The notes under the pieces: generated by a model | Database searches by the model: none | Told to the model about the DNA's origin: nothing | What the model saw: only the letters and a program-made list of their open reading frames with translations | Shown here: positions 5,807 through 6,710 of the stretch, piece by piece | How the letters are laid out: every line of letters starts with the position of its first letter | Position numbering within the stretch: position 1 is the first letter of the stretch | NCBI GenBank assembly: GCA_902797895.1 | Contig: CADBUS010000103.1 | Span: 1 to 6,710 of the forward strand | Length of the DNA stretch: 6,710 nt | Direction of reading: 5' to 3' | Origin: an uncultured Bacteroidia bacterium | GTDB lineage: Bacteria; Bacteroidota; Bacteroidia; Bacteroidales; UBA932 | Program-made: the position numbers and the translations under genes

Positions 5807-6710
5807 TTACTGCTCCTCTGTATTGTTTTGTTTTTCTCCCTCCTGCTCTGCCTGCTGCTTCTGTTCTTGTTCCTGCTCCTGCTGTTCGGAGTTTGCAATT
5901 TGAGGCTGTGCTACATTGCCATTTACCTGCTCATCCTCATTCTTTTGGCGTTTGCCAAATATCTCCTCCAAATCTTCTGCAAATATAACCTCCCTTTCCA
6001 ACAGCAGATTGGCAAGCCTCTTGAATCCCTCCATATTGGCGAGCAGCACCTCTCTGGCCATCTGGTGAGCCTTATCTATAAGTACCTTTGTCTCAGCATC
6101 TACCATTTCTGCAGTCTTTTCGCTATATGGTTTGCCGAGCTGATAGCCATCTTCATTGAAATTGTAGAAAGAGATATTGCCAATCTTGTCACTCATTCCG
6201 TAGTAGGCCACCATTGCGTATGCCATTTTGGTAAGCCTCTCCAAATCGTTGAGTGCGCCAGATGAGACCTTGTTGTTTATAATCTCCTCTGCCACACGTC
6301 CTCCAATTAGCGATGCCATTTCATCCATCATCTGCTCCTTGGTCATAATCTGCCTCTCTTCAGGCAGATACCAAGCTGCTCCAAGTGCCTTGCCGCGCGG
6401 TATTATAGTAACCTTTAGCAGAGGATTGGCATTTGGTAAAAACCAACTTACCGTAGCGTGGCCCGCCTCGTGGAAAGCTATAGTACGCTTCTCGTTTGGA
6501 GGTATGATTTTGCTCTTGCGTTCAAGACCGCCTATTATTCTGTCTATGGCATCCAAAAAGTCTTGTTTATCAACGCATTTCTTATTGTGGCGAGCAGCTA
6601 TCAAAGCCGCCTCGTTACATACATTTGCAATGTCTGCACCGGAGAAGCCCGGGGTCTGTTTGGAGAGAAAGGCGGTATCCAGCGCAGGATCTAATTTGAG
6701 CTTTTTGAGA
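5807..6710 (-). CDS. ftsH: ATP-dependent zinc metalloprotease FtsH, C-terminal part (5' end outside window)
   Basis: Membrane-anchored AAA+ protease that degrades misfolded membrane proteins and selected cytoplasmic proteins. The frame is open to the window edge (codon 6709-6707), and about 300 C-terminal residues are visible. The sequence first visible, LKKLKLDPALDTAFLSKQTP, leads into GFSGADIANVCNEAALIAARHNK, the end of the AAA module and its helical lid. The M41 peptidase domain follows, with the zinc site FHEAGHATVSW (encoded near 6475), IIPRGKALGAAWYLPEERQ, LIGGRVAEEI, and the third-ligand region SGALNDLERLTKMAYAMV (around 6205-6255). The TTG at 6604 is an ordinary Leu codon inside the lid, not a start. 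The C-terminus ends in a roughly 27-residue Gln/Glu-rich tail. The N-terminal membrane segments and Walker motifs lie upstream of the window. It is the first visible gene of ftsH-cdsA-psd, and the operon promoter is outside the window. Confidence 0.97.
   Translation of the reverse strand, partial: LKKLKLDPALDTAFLSKQTPGFSGADIANVCNEAALIAARHNKKCVDKQDFLDAIDRIIGGLERKSKIIPPNEKRTIAFHEAGHATVSWFLPNANPLLKVTIIPRGKALGAAWYLPEERQIMTKEQMMDEMASLIGGRVAEEIINNKVSSGALNDLERLTKMAYAMVAYYGMSDKIGNISFYNFNEDGYQLGKPYSEKTAEMVDAETKVLIDKAHQMAREVLLANMEGFKRLANLLLEREVIFAEDLEEIFGKRQKNEDEQVNGNVAQPQIANSEQQEQEQEQKQQAEQEGEKQNNTEEQ
5810..5890 (-). repeat. Low-complexity Gln/Glu-coding tract at the end of ftsH
   Basis: The last 27 codons of FtsH are mostly CAG/CAA and GAG/GAA; the protein contains QQEQEQEQKQQAEQ. 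On the + strand this shows as a CTG/CTC/TTC-rich tract. Such imperfect trinucleotide runs can change length by replication slippage, and a disordered charged tail is tolerated in this family. The tract runs up to the cdsA start and supplies its ribosome-binding site. Confidence 0.7.
5813..5819 (-). promoter_or_regulatory. Shine-Dalgarno-like site that supports the cdsA start at 5805
   Basis: On the minus strand AGAGGAG ends 7 bases before the ATG at 5805, a good ribosome-binding distance. The site lies inside the last Glu codons of ftsH (GAG GAG CAG TAA), so ribosomes ending ftsH would uncover or directly re-use it. Clear SD sites are uncommon in Bacteroidota, and part of the match may simply reflect the Glu codons. 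Confidence 0.55.

Noticed and set aside
5806..5898. Longer cdsA form starting at the ATG at 5898 with a basic 31-residue N-terminal extension
   Set aside because: The extension overlaps ftsH out of frame, is a shadow of its repetitive tail, and lacks a ribosome-binding site, whereas the ATG at 5805 has one and gives the usual CdsA N-terminus.
5591..6265. 224-codon open frame on the + strand, rich in Leu and looking like a membrane protein
   Set aside because: It lies antisense to the cdsA start and ftsH. The Leu-rich stretch is only the reverse complement of the Gln/Glu codon tract of FtsH.

Overview
The window looks like a chromosomal piece of a Bacteroidales bacterium (phylum Bacteroidota). 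This rests on two lipoprotein genes of the Bacteroidales fimbrillin (Mfa-like, type V pilus) kind, an A-rich leader without a Shine-Dalgarno sequence in front of one of them, and an ftsH-cdsA-psd cluster whose protein motifs have Bacteroidota-style wording (e.g. AAWYLPEERQ in FtsH, KFGSRVD in Psd). I cannot name the genus.

Layout. Positions 1-971 (+) hold a fimbrillin-family lipoprotein whose start codon lies before the window. After 57 AT-rich bases comes a 997-residue second fimbrillin-family lipoprotein (1029-4022, +). It has an N-terminal fimbrillin domain paralogous to the first gene and a long C-terminal part ending in a FISUMP-like segment; it could be a tip or adhesin subunit. Positions 4023-4246 are non-coding and separate convergent genes. 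They hold three successive inverted-repeat structures: an imperfect 67-base IR element, a convincing intrinsic terminator for the + strand operon, and a perfect 20-bp inverted repeat with a 10-base spacer containing a second, mutually exclusive hairpin.

On the minus strand, read from right to left, are the 3' part of ftsH (5807 to the window edge), cdsA (4912-5805) and psd (4247-4903). They are spaced by 1 and 8 bases and must be one operon. They link membrane-protein quality control with phospholipid synthesis: CdsA makes CDP-diacylglycerol, and Psd makes phosphatidylethanolamine from phosphatidylserine. The phosphatidylserine synthase gene is not in the window.

Overall this is mostly recognisable biology. 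The items I would look at again are the architecture and internal base-composition shift of the large fimbrillin gene and the dense hairpin block between the convergent operons. I saw no tRNA, rRNA, CRISPR array, insertion sequence or origin.
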